DNA of 64,000 nucleotides, taken from positions 59,845,505 through 59,909,504 of the forward strand of contig CM069436.1 in assembly GCA_035610365.1 (NCBI GenBank). Reading direction: 5' to 3'. Positions within the stretch are counted from its first letter, which is position 1. Every line of letters starts with the position of its first letter. The translations under genes were made by a program, and so were the position numbers. The notes beneath the pieces were generated by a model that did no database searches, was not told the DNA's origin, and was given only the letters and a program-made list of their open reading frames with translations. Of this stretch, positions 53,930 through 64,000 are shown piece by piece. Origin of the DNA: Aquatica leii. Taxonomy: Eukaryota > Arthropoda > Insecta > Coleoptera > Lampyridae.

Positions 53930-55245
53930 GTTTCAGGTCTGGCGGTTATAGCAGACGATACAACCGATGTGTCTGCAAAAGTCAATTAGTGATAATTTAG
54001 CATATATCCTGGATAGTGAACCGATTGAACGTTTTGGGTATGCTTAAATCCTACAAAATGTGACGCTGTAACTCTATCGGAAAGTATTTTAAGTGTTATA
54101 GACCCTTTAGTACAAAATTCGCTGTACAAAGCAAAGTTACGACGGAGCAGCAGTAATGAGTGAACAACAAGCAGGGGTTCAAGAAAAAATTAGACAGAAG
54201 TATCCTTGTGCTTATTTTGTTCACTGTTACGCACATCAATTAAATATAATTATGTTCAAAGCTGCTTCCCTAAATTCTCAAGTTCATGTGTTTTTTGGAA
54301 ATCTGCACAAAATTCTTGAATTTTTCAACAACTCACTGCAGCGAGTAGAAGTGCTGAATACAATTGCAGGGAGGAAAATTCCCCAGAGGGCACTTCGATT
54401 CGTTGAAATTTTAACATAAGGACGATCAATGTCGTGTTTGAAAACAGAGATTCGCTTATTGAATGCATGGAAGGAATACAAGAACAATTCAATAATGCAA
54501 ATGTTTGCAGTGCATCTTCTATCCGCCGTATGTAAGAAGGTTTTGTTTTCGTTTTTTGGTTAACTTTTATTCATCATGTAATGCTCCACGTCGACATCTT
54601 TCGAGAAACGCATCACCCACGTTCGTAATAGTATTAAAGCTATAATTACTGAAGCTTGAAATGACTGCTCAGAGCCTCCAGTAAAAAAAGAAAACGCGCC
54701 CACAACAGCAGATTTGATCACCGTATTGTCGCCTTAGAAGTGTGTGATCTTATTACCAATCCTGCACTAGATAGGTTTATGTTTAAATATCATCTACTAG
54801 CTGCATTTCTTTTTTATTCTGAGAATTTTGGAGATTATTGCGCTAAGTTTTCTGACGACAAGTTGACAACTACTTGCATAGCTTACCCTACTCTTGAAAA
54901 GGAGCGATTTAAAACATGACTATCTGTTATTTATTTAAGAAAAGACTGTAGAGAGTTAAATGGTGCGTTAAACCTTTTGAAATTTTTAAATCAAAATAAT
55001 TTAGACGAAACATTCAGGGAAACAAAAAAATTATTAGAAACTGTGGCAGCAACACCTATGTCAACATCCAAAGTCAAAAGAAGCTTTTCAACTTTAAAAA
55101 TAATCAAGACTTTTCTTAGAAATTCAATGTCGCAAGATCGGCTCTATCTATGCTATCCATTGAAAAATTATTCATATAGAATATCGATAACTTTAACCAG
55201 AAGGTGATAGACAAATTTGCTTCTATGAAAGATCGTAGGATTTAA
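53930..55245 (+). pseudogene. hAT transposase relic (third copy)
   Basis: Blocks in order: SGLAVIADDTTDVS (first catalytic Asp, about 53940-53975), YDGAAVMSEQQAGVQEKIRQ (second catalytic region, about 54137), VHCYAHQLNIIMF (54219), a middle with VCDLITNPALDRFMFKYHLL (about 54743), and the dimerisation segment STSKVKRSFSTLKIIKTFLR (about 55061) ending at about 55245 with KFASMKDRR. The protein is represented nearly throughout, but frames change several times and several stops occur. A terminus of hAT type lies at 55288-55322. Confidence 0.88.
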
Positions 55246-55287
55246 TTAGTCTTAAAAAAATAGATAAATAAACATTTATAGTTTGCA

Positions 55288-55322
55288 GAACACCCATTTT
55301 GTTTCACCACGAGCCGCCACTG
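55288..55322. repeat. Right terminus of the third hAT relic
   Basis: The sequence ends GAGCCGCCACTG, the complement of CAGTGGCGGCTC, a typical hAT end. It follows the coding relic by about 45-80 bp. The left partner was not found. Confidence 0.65.
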
Positions 55323-56716
55323 ACCTTACTCTGAAACAGGCTGTATAGTAACGAACTTAATTAAATACTGATAGAACAAGTGCCGTTCAGTAAAAAATAA
55401 ATGTTTGATAAGCATTCATTTATTTTGAAATGCAAGAACTTTATTTTGAACACATTCTAAGATTTTTTTACGGTGAAAGTTTTATGTCTAAAACATTCTA
55501 AGATAGATTTGCGTCTGCAGGTATAAAATGGTACCACATTCAAACCTAATTTGCACGTACGATCGATTTCTATTAAATCAGATGTAGTTGATAAAACGAA
55601 AACAGAAGTTATGGAATCAATTTTTACAATCGAATAAAAGAAACATGTGGCAAATAGAAAACTTGCTTATCATCTGTACGTTATTAGTGTAGTAATCAAC
55701 ATATTCTCATTAAGTATATCTATTCTAGCACTTACTTACAAGGCGAGAAATAGATATTAGTAAATCAAACGATTCCGCCAGGAAGAATGCATTAGGACTG
55801 ACATAGCATGAAATTTGTGAGTGTGAACCTCCCTAATTAACTATTAAGGGCGCATCGGCAAAATTTTATCTTTTTGAATATGAATTATGACTTCTATTTT
55901 TGTAAATCATTAACTTTACATGTGTTTACATAGTATCCGCTAATAAGATAACCTTACGGGGTCGTTTTAAGCTTTTTTTTTACATTCTACAAATATTAAT
56001 AAATCAAAAAGTGTAGGTCTCATTTTAAAACGCATCAATCTACGTTTTAATGTTAAGGTTACTGTAGTTTTGAATACACTTGTGCACATAAATAAAGTAA
56101 AAATGATAATACGTAAAGTATCCGTAATAAATACCATTAAAAACAAAACGTATAAACACCGTCTTTTATAAATTTATGAATTACCTAAATTAAATAATAA
56201 ATATGTTTTAAAACAAATTCATTTTCTTCTTAATTAAAATTTTTGAACCAACATCTAACGACGTGCTAAAATAATTTACTATTAATTTATTAACTTGAGT
56301 AATGTCCCACCTAAGTAAAACAGTTAAATAATTTATAAATTAACTTGTATTTGCTATAGTATGTACAGTTTTGCTTCATTTAAACATTTTTCTCTATTTC
56401 GACATGAGAATTAGCGATTCTTACACTAAAATCAAAGTTGGTATCTTTGCATGGTAAGTTGACGTGCCATGAAAAAGAAATCAAAATTATTGTAACTTAA
56501 CAATTGAAATTCAAATTTTGATGTCAAAATAAAATAAAAATGGTCCTATTAATTCAAAGTTATTTACTTATAAAGGTATAAAGAGATAATTTTGTATGAG
56601 ATTTTAGGTTAACACATAAATTTCAATATGTCAAAGTGTAAGTGTTGCCAATTCAATAAAATATTAAAGTTTCCCAATGTTGTTTTAAAATTAAAATTTT
56701 AAATATTGTATCAAAA
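55323..56716. other. AT-rich DNA, nothing recognised
   Basis: No frames or repeats that I can name. Confidence 0.45.
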
Positions 56717-56718
56717 TA

Positions 56719-57074
56719 CACAGTAAAAAATATATAGTTAAATTAACTACAATTTTTAGTTCCAGCAGGTCCACTCCAATTTTTAGTAAATTTATCAAAA
56801 CCTATGGAACCAACTTCAACAACAGCATAACTGTCAAACTGTACTACATTAATTGTAACAACAATAACATTTTGATACATGATTATCTAAAACTGCAATA
56901 ATTGACATTATATGAGTTATTTCTACAACGTATTTTGTAAATTTACTGCTTATTGACCTAGCATTATCCCATCAGTAAAAGTAACTACAAAATACAGTTG
57001 CTATTTACTCTAACTAAGTAACTATTAAAATGTTGTTAAATAAAAGTGAAATTAACAAAATATTTTTTACTGTG
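56719..57074. mobile_element. 356-bp MITE with TA target duplication
   Basis: The ends CACAGTAAAAAATAT (56719-56733) and ATATTTTTTACTGTG (57060-57074) are a perfect 15-bp inverted repeat flanked by TA on both sides. The interior is non-coding with recurrent AACTAC/TAACTA words. TA duplication suggests a Tc1/mariner-type helper. Confidence 0.75.
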
Positions 57075-57299
57075 TAGAGAAAATAGTATAAAGCACACGT
57101 CATAGAATACGTTTCAATCACTCGATCGCTTCTTAAACTTGTTCTTCAGTTAATACTGCATTACGATGTAATGTTACATATTAAAAAGAATATACTAGTT
57201 TAATTAGCAGTTAAGCATTATTTGAGGATACTTAGTGTAACAAAAATTATTGCCAAAACATGAGAACCTATTCTGAATTTGAATCGCATCATTGTAACC

Positions 57300-57880
57300 A
57301 AAATTGTTTTGCTCACTTTGGTAAGGAACGCTATCAGAGCGCGAAAGACATTGGCGAACTTCAATAAGCAACCGAAAATCTAACCAAGAACCACTAAAAA
57401 ATTAAGTACCTAATCAACTTTTTAATCAAGCCAGATCATAAACTGCAAAGAGTTAACAAATACATTTTTGAACTTAAATACCTATAAGTAAGCAACAATT
57501 ATAATAAAGAACCTTTAAAAAGTTAGTTAAGTTAATTTTTAAATGAAGCTAGTTTTTAAATTTTATAAAAGTAAAAAAAAGATTTGTGAACCAAGAATTA
57601 AAGTGAGGATAGTTCAAAACTGTGGCCACAATTGCAATAGTTGAAACTTTTCATAATTTATGTGCTGTTTTGGATTTTACTAAATTGTATATTGCAAGCG
57701 GTAGTGAAAACATGTTGAGCAATAGAGTTTTACATATGCCTTTTTTTTGACGTTGTAAAAACGCGTGTAACGGGGGAACAACCAGTTTCAATAATATCCC
57801 AAACAACAAAATCCTCGTAAAAAGATATCTTTTTAATACCATTTCTCGGGTATCAATTAGACATCATTTTGGCCACTTTT
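57300..57880 (-). pseudogene. Penelope-like element fragment, family C copy 1
   Basis: On the minus strand 57810-57700 gives WDIIETGCSPVTRVFTTSKK in one frame, matching the YIG.TGRS..TR region of a GIY-YIG endonuclease and the parallel position in the copy at 62760-63900. Downstream, 57460-57300 shares the 3' region with that copy: CTAACCAAGAACC.CTA-type text and, read on the minus strand, CTGAT.....TCCTTACCAAAG. The hammerhead-like core is present only in decayed form (CTCTGATAGCG). Confidence 0.6.
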
Positions 57881-58246
57881 TTCATACAAACATTGTGTCG
57901 AAAATTCCGCATGAAATCGGTATCTATAAACTGCCACTATCATTTTTGAGTCATCAAAATGATACCATCTATAAGAAAGCTGAATGTCACTGTGATGCCA
58001 AAATCATATCACATAACATGATTATTCCATCATGCTGATATCAAATTTGTATGAATTAAATTATATACTGTCATGTTGATTAATACAAATATGCACAGTA
58101 TAAATAATGATTATATTTTTTAACTTTACTATATGTTTAGTGAAAATCTAAACTTATAAAAAAAATACTGTAATTACAAATTACATATTGGAATACAATA
58201 TTTTAAACTTTTATATGGTAGTAAACATCGTAGTAAGTATTTAAAG
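57881..58246. other. Non-coding, unassigned
   Basis: AT-rich spacer between the Penelope fragment and the hAT terminus. Confidence 0.4.
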
Positions 58247-59536
58247 CAGAGGTTCCCAAACTTTTTTGTGTCGTAGACCCCTTGCCATGTTTTTCGGTTT
58301 TGGGTAGACCGCATACTTACCTGATATTGATTTTTTGTAAATTTCTAACTGTAGTGAAGTTTAGTGTTAAAAACTTAAAGTAAAAACACATGTTAAGTTT
58401 TATACATTTATTAATTGAATTTAAATTAAAACTACTCAAAATAAAATTTTGTATCTGTTATATAAAATATACGTAACATAAAATAAACATAAAATAAACT
58501 AAGCAATAAGTAAATGTTTTTAGTGAGAAGGATGAACCTGATGCTTTAATAATAAATTATCAACATTTGGCGTCAATTTTGTAAGGTTTAATCTTAAATC
58601 TTCTTGGCTAATGATGTTCAGTCTGTTTCTTTTTTTCGTTAGCAGATTGGTAACAGCGCTGAACCCCCTTTCCACTAGGTATGACAATGGAAAGAAAATA
58701 AAAAATTTCCTCGCTATATTCCATAATACGGGATAAGTAACGGGTATGTTGTTTTGCAGCCAGAATTGCTGATATCTGTTTTTAAACTAAACTTTAAGTT
58801 CTTCGTTTGTACTTAGTTCAGTCACTTTCTCTTGGATTATAACATTCGTTTCTTCTATGTCACTATATGGGTTAATTATCCACAGTGGTATTACCATAGT
58901 CAAAACATCCTCAAACTTAGATTCAAAATCTGAATAGAGGGAATTTAAATTAAAGCTTTGTTTTCTGACAGTCGCGCTGTCCAATATTTTGCTTCATTAG
59001 TTTAACTAACAAATCTGTTAAATAGACGATGTCTGTTTTCCACTTCATTAAATTGTCTTTTAAAATTTTATCTTTAGTATCCAGAAATTCTAAAATATTC
59101 TCAAAAAGTGCAAAAAAACTTGTCAAACATAAGCCTTTCAACAGCCAGCGTACTTCAGTGTGAAGGAGTAAGTGATGAAAGTGTTCGTCATTTTCTTCAC
59201 ACAACTGCGCAAATAACCGCGTATTCAACGCGTTGCTTCGGATTCGATTTACTGCATTAATGACTAATTGAAGAGATTCATGCAATCTAACACTCAAATG
59301 TTTAGCAACTAAATGTTGTCGATGAACGACGCAGTATATATTGCTAACACTCCTGACACCTTTTGTTTTAAATAGCTTATAAATCTATGATAACGTCCAA
59401 CCATGGCAAGTGTTCCATCTGTAGCTACTGATATTATATTTGCTTTTTCAATAAAGTGATCCTTTAAAACATAAAATATTGAAAAGTGTTTGATGGCAGA
59501 GCCATCTCATAGTATAATTTTACTATGTGTCTATAG

Positions 59537-59861
59537 TTAACTGTAAATAGCTGTAAACGACGGAAAATACGTTGAATTAGTTTAACACCCGCGAAATTCA
59601 AAATCAGTTTTGAATAATTCGTCGGGATAAAACCACAACGTAAAAGGACATTGAAGGAAAGTAATGTCAATGCAATTGTGCAAACGCCACCAGAGTAAAC
59701 TACTGGACGGCCGTTTCGCCCTTTTCGGGCTCATCAGTAGTAGGAGATGTTCTTTTACGTTGTGGTTTTATCCCGACGAATTATTCAAAGCTGATTTTGA
59801 ATTTCGCGGGTGTTAAACTAATTCAACGTATTTTCCGTCGTTTATAACTATTTACAGTTAA
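59537..59861. mobile_element. Foldback element with a central hammerhead ribozyme candidate
   Basis: Left arm 59537-59648 and right arm 59751-59861 are inverted complements over about 111 bp with only a few mismatches. The outermost bases on both sides are TTAA. The roughly 100-bp centre holds a hammerhead-like sequence on the minus strand. The element splits the hAT transposase relic, whose reading resumes on both sides. A decayed relative is at 29456-29640. Confidence 0.85.
59695..59745 (-). ncRNA. Hammerhead ribozyme candidate inside the foldback element
   Basis: Minus strand: CTGATGA (59737-59731), stem II GCCC (59730-59727) with loop GAAAA and GGGC (59721-59718), GAAAC (59717-59713), a palindromic stem III with CGGCCG (59713-59708), then TC as the end of the cleavage triplet and AGTAG (59704-59700) pairing CTACT upstream of the core as stem I, with one mismatched position next to the core. 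Every conserved core base is present. Stem III lacks a loop, so cleavage would need a dimer or a tandem transcript, as known for other type I hammerheads with short stem III. Confidence 0.7.
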
Positions 59862-60539
59862 TTATAAAATATTGATTCACTTTTAGTGTCGGTTGTCAAA
59901 GTTTTTGCTTTGCAGCAGTTCTTCGTAGATTTCTTGATTCATAATAAAACGAACATATGCCAATAATAATGCTGCATTACCAGGTAAAGTTGACTCGTTC
60001 AATTGTATAGAATCAATACGGCTTTGAACAGTGTTGTTGCTTAAAGGAATTCTTTTAATATCAGATGCAGGTTTGTGTAAAACTGTTTTTAAAACCTCTT
60101 CAACGGCTGGCAAAATTAACTTCTTTCCGATAGTATGCGGTTTTCCGGATTTTGCTATAAATAGCGAGATATTGTAAGACGCCCGCAAACCATTATCGTT
60201 TCTTTGTGACGTTGAAGCGAACATTCTGTCCAGAGTGGGACTCTTCTAAAGTTTATCATTGAGTGTTTGAAAGTATTTGAAATCTTTATGTTTTATCAGG
60301 GTGACATCTTCTTAGATGATCCTGCAGCTTAGATGGTTTCATAGCGTCATTGCCCAAAACTTTGTTGCATAAAAGGCACATAGGCAATTGTTTAGAATAT
60401 CTTTCTGTGTTCTATAAGTTTATAATTATGTTATGTACCTCAATAAAAAAATACTTGTATGGCTTATGGTTTATTACACTAAAATAATATATATTTCCAT
60501 TTGTAAAAAAAATGATTTTTATAGTACTTAAAATCTTTA

Positions 60540-61440
60540 TCTCTAAATAAACTAATCATTTATTGAAATTGTTTATTATAACACTCAAATTTTGCCTGAC
60601 TTTTTGTCCTTGATTGCGAATAAGAATATCGTCATAATTGTCGTCATGGTTTCCTTTTCCTTCTATTACATCCTCATCTTGTTCAAAATTGGGATCGTCT
60701 ATAGTTTTTGCAATGTTTTGGAGTACAACAAAAAAAATCGTCGTTTGAGTTGGCAAAAACATCGTTCTATTATTACTCTCTTTTCTTGTCAACAAATTAT
60801 TATAATTTTGCTTAGTAACAACAGCAGGATTCCTAAATAGAATCATGAGGCATGGCTCTATCCCAAATACATCATCTCCAAGTAGCACAACATTGGCTTT
60901 ATTTCTCAATTTTGATCTAATCTGCAAATGTTTCTATATCGTGAACGGATCCAGGCCAACTAACGTCAACGCTAGTAAAAATTTATTTGGCATTGCAAGT
61001 GGCTTGCACATTCAAAATTAGTTTATTTTTTTGATTGATGTATTCATCTCCAAAGTGATTTGTTTTCAGTATTCTTATATGGGGACAATAAATAACACCC
61101 ATTGCTGTAGGAATCATGTACTTGGTTTGCTACATGTGTTTGGCATACATAATTTCATTATTGGTTTCTGAAAATGTGATCCATTCAGTTGATTGGACAA
61201 TAATTTTGTCAACAACTTCATGCACGGTTTGCGATGCCGTAGTTTGACTTACTCCAAGTTCTTCACCGATACATTTTTGATAACCAGGATCACTTAGATA
61301 GCGCAAACATATTTTTATTTTATGAACGGGGGACAAAACGCCTTCAGGAATCTCGTCATTTGTTTCTAAAAATCTATTCGCAAGTCACTGTATATTTTGT
61401 TTTTCAAAACGGAGTAACACTTTAAAATCACCAATAAGTA
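60540..61440 (-). pseudogene. PIF/Harbinger transposase relic (third Harbinger locus)
   Basis: On the minus strand 61336-61130 reads SPVHKIKICLRYLSDPGYQK then LGVSQTTASQTVHEVVDKII, the N-terminal helical region. Next is HFGDEYINQKN and VQATCNAK, SVDVSWPGSVHD (about 61050-60945). 60927-60556 carries VVLLGDDVFGIEPCLMILFR (second-Asp region reads GDDVF) and, after an internal loss, LQNIAKTIDDPNFEQDEDVI with IRNQGQKVRQNL at the end. The region with the catalytic Glu seems deleted. It is a different subfamily from the copies at 19.8 and 50.6 kb. No MADF/BESS gene was seen beside it. Confidence 0.85.
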
Positions 61441-61650
61441 TAAGTAAGCGGGGTATTTAATGTTTAACTTTCCTGAGGTGCACAACAAAGTTGGTTTGAC
61501 AAATAGCAAAAAACCGCCTTTTACTCAAGACCACACTAACAATTTTTAAAGGATATGTTTTTAATTTAAAGCAAAAAGCAAACATTGTAAATACCCATTT
61601 ACTTATACGCGAGTACACTCGAAAAGTGTAAGGTTTTGCTTGAAGTTATT

Positions 61651-61790
61651 GAAACGTTCGAGAAATTATTCTCTACTTTGGTTTTTATCCATTTCCAGAA
61701 CCTTCACAAAAAGATATAGAAAATTCTTGAAAGACAGCGTTAATATATAAAGCGGTACAAACAAATCATAAGTGAGTTATTTCAGTAATT
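61651..61790 (+). promoter_or_regulatory. Heat-shock-element cluster with TATA box, no gene downstream
   Basis: 61692-61706 (TTTCC AGAAC CTTCA) and 61718-61732 (AGAAA ATTCT TGAAA) are each three perfect alternating 5-bp heat-shock-factor units; 61656-61665 (GTTCG AGAAA) adds two more. TATATAAAG follows at 61744-61752, and a TCAGT initiator-like text lies at 61782-61786. This layout is that of an hsp-type promoter firing rightwards. Downstream (to 62.8 kb) no reading frame resembles a heat-shock protein, so the promoter is orphaned, or belongs to a mobile element or a non-coding RNA. Confidence 0.5.
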
Positions 61791-61799
61791 CCAAGTCGG

Positions 61800-62755
61800 C
61801 AGTGTTAAGAAGATTATTCAAGTTTAAATAAATACGTGATTAACGCGTGTCGAGATAAACACGACGAATTAAAATCGTGCGTGATTTTAATGTAAACAAG
61901 CGTCAGTGTTTAAATAAATAGAAGTTATCCGCGGACATTATCTTTCGAGTGATAGTGCTATATAAATTAGTGTAAGTGTTTTTATTAAATATTCTTAGAT
62001 TTAATTAGCTCGGTTAGTTATAAACGTGTACATATTTTTAGTATAAATAAATTAGTTTTAATAATCGTTACATCATTATGAATACAACCTGAAAGATTTC
62101 CTACAAAATTTAGAAGTATAAGCATTTCCTTTTTTTTATAAATTTCCAGAACGTTTCAATACAATGATTTGCACACACCGGGTTTTAAAAAAAATGGACT
62201 GCTAATAAGTAACCCATTCACTGATGTGCCAACTATAGTAGTCGCCATAATGTGCTGCATATTAGTTGATATCAATTAAGGAGTAATTTTCATCTGCGTA
62301 TGTTGTTTAGTATTTTCTTTGAATGGCGTTAGAATTGTGTTTTGTTATGTTTAGTTTTGTTTGTGTAAATGCTTTTTGTGTCGTAAATTTTATATCGATG
62401 GCAGTTTTGTAAGGTGTTTGTGGTGTTCTGTGTCTCGGTATTTACATATAAACGGTTTTTAAAATGCCGCAATTGTTTTGTTCCTAGGCCCAAAACATCT
62501 GACAAACAATTACCTAAAAAACAAACACAATCAGTGTGGTACAACATTTCCCATCTCGAGATATTTTAATCAAACTGCTATTAAATGAAGGATATTTACT
62601 TTTGAACGATTACATTATCCCAGAATTAAATGATCAAGTGTGTGATTACGAATCATATAAAGGGTATAGTAAAAAAATATTTCTTAATAAAATTATCATA
62701 AGCTACACATCAATCAGAACGAATAAGAAAATATGTAAATTGGTATTGTAACAGC
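61800..62755. other. Unassigned sequence downstream of the heat-shock-like promoter
   Basis: 61800-62060 has the look of an untranslated leader: short frames, and CG-containing words that are rare elsewhere in the window. A 71-codon frame at 62536-62751 is not recognised. I see no family-level match. Confidence 0.35.
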
Positions 62756-62759
62756 AGAA

Positions 62760-63900
62760 ACTTTCGCGGCCAGAGTTTTTACAAACATAAAAACATTTTC
62801 CGGTTTAGACTTTGGTAAGGAGCTTCATCAGGGCGTGAGAAAAAAATCGAAGAGCTCATACAAGGAGCCGAAATCTAACTAAGAACCTTTAAAGAGTCAG
62901 CTAATCAACTTGTGAACCAAGCTAAATTCTAAACTTTAAAACGGTAAAAAAGAAAACGACCAACCTAAAAAAACAATCGACAATCTAACAAAGAACCACT
63001 ACAAAATTAAGAAATCAATTTGTGAACCAAACCAGATTCTAAACTCTATAAAAGTGAGATAAAGTAGACTTCGTATATAAAGAAGTATCGTCGCGGCTGG
63101 TTAAGCTCGAAACGATGATCACGATTAAAGTTATTGGTATGGTTAATGAGTTTTGTGCTCTCTCGGGTTTTTTGTTTGAAAAGGAATGGAGATTTTGCTT
63201 TTGCCGACACGTTATCAAAATCTATATTGTGATGTAGAAAAAAGATGTTTAGCAACCGCAAACTTAGAAATATGCTTTTTTCTTATACCACGGTTATGTT
63301 CTAAAACACGCGTAATGACGGAACGACCGGTTTTACCAATGTACTACTAAACCACATAAACAAGGAACTTGGTATACACCTTAAAATGAAAGTGTAGTAA
63401 ATTTGTTTTTGGGGAAAAGAAAAATCTTAGAGGTTTTGCCTGTCGAGTTAATTATGGGTTTAATACCATTCTCACAAAGAAGTTTTCTTATCTGATCTGA
63501 AACCGTACGAATGTAGGGTAAAAATGCCAATTTTAGATTGGATTTGAAAATGGAAATGTCCTAAGGTACTCTAGCACGTGAATGTAGACAACGAATAACA
63601 ACTGTTCAAATATCTCACTTCATATAACCATTGTTCACCAAAGTAAGATGACGAAGTTACGAGTCGAGATTCTGAAGTTGGCAAATAGATACAGCGCGAT
63701 GAACAAAAGATTCAATAACAGAACGTTTCTGTGTAGTATCATGATGAGACTAAAGACCGTTGAACTTACGAGTCACATAACGTCAAAAAATGAGAACGAA
63801 CCATTAGTTTCAATTTCCATAGTAAATTTGATATTCGGATGTTGATTGTTTAGATAATCAAGAAATTTAGACTTTAAAATGACCATGAAACTTAAATTAG
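62760..63900 (-). pseudogene. Penelope-like element, family C copy 2 (RT end, GIY-YIG and 3' region)
   Basis: Minus strand from about 63900: FLDYLNNQHPNIKFTMEIE and SFSFFDV (C-terminal palm and thumb of the Penelope reverse transcriptase); then IRTVSDQIRKLLCENGIKPI and SKIFLFPKNKF (linker); then VPCLCG, IGKTGRSVITRVLEHNRG and SKFAVAKHLF (GIY-YIG endonuclease region, about 63390-63260). The tail 63050-62760 includes CTGATGAAGCTCCTTACC read on the minus strand at about 62837-62820, the place of a hammerhead-like motif, but a matching GAAAC is not clearly placed. Several frameshifts and stops make this a dead copy. It may extend past the window edge. Confidence 0.82.
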
Positions 63901-64000
63901 ACTTAAATCCAACCAAACTTTACGTTTTAACAACAGTTGCTTAAAACTTATATGTTTATATATGTTTATCTAAATTTTTTCATTATCTAACAGCGAAAGC

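Larger units (their letters stand above)
58247..60420 (-). mobile_element. Buster/ZBED-like hAT element, decayed, with a foldback insertion
   Basis: A hAT terminus beginning CAGAGGTTCCCAAAC lies at 58247 on the plus strand, 3' of the transposase. The coding remnant runs from about 60420 (BED finger) to 58524 on the minus strand. A 325-bp foldback element at 59537-59861 interrupts it. The terminus on the 60.4-kb side was not found; a Harbinger relic starts soon after. Confidence 0.85.
58524..60420 (-). pseudogene. hAT transposase relic, Buster/ZBED5-like
   Basis: Order on the minus strand: BED zinc finger (CLLCNKVLGNDAMKPSKLQD then HLRRCHPDK, about 60390-60300); 60224-59883 with RASYNISLFIAKSGKPHTIG and QLNESTLPGNAALLLAYVRF, the region of the first catalytic Asp in this group; the foldback insertion; then VATDGTLAMVGRYHRFISYL (about 59440-59380, second catalytic Asp), LHESLQLVINAVNRIRSNAL and HTEVRWLLKGLCL (59297-58950); and the end YLVERGFSAVTNLLTKKRNR near 58665-58600, stopping at about 58524. 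Many frame changes and stops. The group lies close to transposase-derived ZBED genes, but these breaks exclude a domesticated gene. Confidence 0.9.

Noticed and set aside
58524..60420. Domesticated ZBED-type host gene
   Set aside because: The frame is broken in many places and a foldback element interrupts it, so it is a dead transposase.
62536..62751. 71-codon open frame downstream of the heat-shock-like promoter
   Set aside because: Not a heat-shock protein; 750 bp away from the promoter, with stops between and no recognisable domain.

Overview
The window is AT-rich animal DNA, almost certainly from an arthropod and most likely an insect. I found no convincing host protein-coding gene in 64 kb. 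Everything I could name is a mobile element or its remains. The insect/arthropod call rests on the mix of families: an intact BEL/Pao LTR retrotransposon, Harbinger elements that carry MADF/BESS-type DNA-binding proteins, an R1/LOA-like LINE, an IS630-like transposase with the insect-type helix-turn-helix N-terminus, several Penelope-like elements (PLEs), and introns of about 48-49 bp. No species can be assigned from this.

Layout. 1-9 kb: PLE fragments (690-1475 minus, 1733-2065 plus, 6036-6835 plus) and a Tc1-like relic (2855-3580 minus) in otherwise featureless AT-rich DNA. 9-15 kb: a pogo/jerky-type transposase relic, a short piggyBac piece, a broken R1/LOA-like LINE on the minus strand (10.8-14.1 kb), and a PLE N-terminal fragment. 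15-19.8 kb: nothing recognised. 19.8-28.1 kb: an old Harbinger element (transposase plus a convergent MADF/BESS gene) split by a full-length BEL/Pao element at 20695-26974 with near-identical LTRs, one 1728-residue open reading frame and a perfect 5-bp target duplication. 28-35 kb: a small inverted-repeat element, a partial foldback repeat, a second copy of PLE family A (minus) and a hAT C-terminal domain. 35-46 kb: two CCCAG-ended non-autonomous elements, an isolated hammerhead-like motif at 40.74 kb, and a nearly complete but decayed pogo/jerky transposase (42.1-43.6 kb minus). 46-55 kb: hAT relic, LINE scraps, a 0.73-kb minisatellite of 12-bp units, an IS630-like transposase relic split from its 5' flank by a 2037-bp Harbinger element (50567-52603) with 37-bp inverted repeats, a LINE endonuclease fragment and a third hAT relic. 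55-64 kb: a TA-flanked MITE, two PLE pieces of another family, a Buster-like hAT relic carrying a 325-bp foldback insertion with a hammerhead ribozyme candidate at its centre, a Harbinger relic, and an orphan cluster of heat-shock elements with a TATA box.

How the parts relate. Three insertion events can be read from the sequence: BEL into Harbinger, Harbinger into an IS630-like transposase, and the foldback into a hAT transposase. The BEL copy is the only element that looks young and potentially autonomous. The strongest unusual signals are the ribozyme-bearing foldback (59537-59861, with a decayed relative at 29456-29640), three hammerhead cores at PLE-type 3' ends, and the short Harbinger element that keeps its MADF/BESS reading frames while its transposase is reduced and rearranged. 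All protein assignments are from reading translations by eye; no database search was possible.
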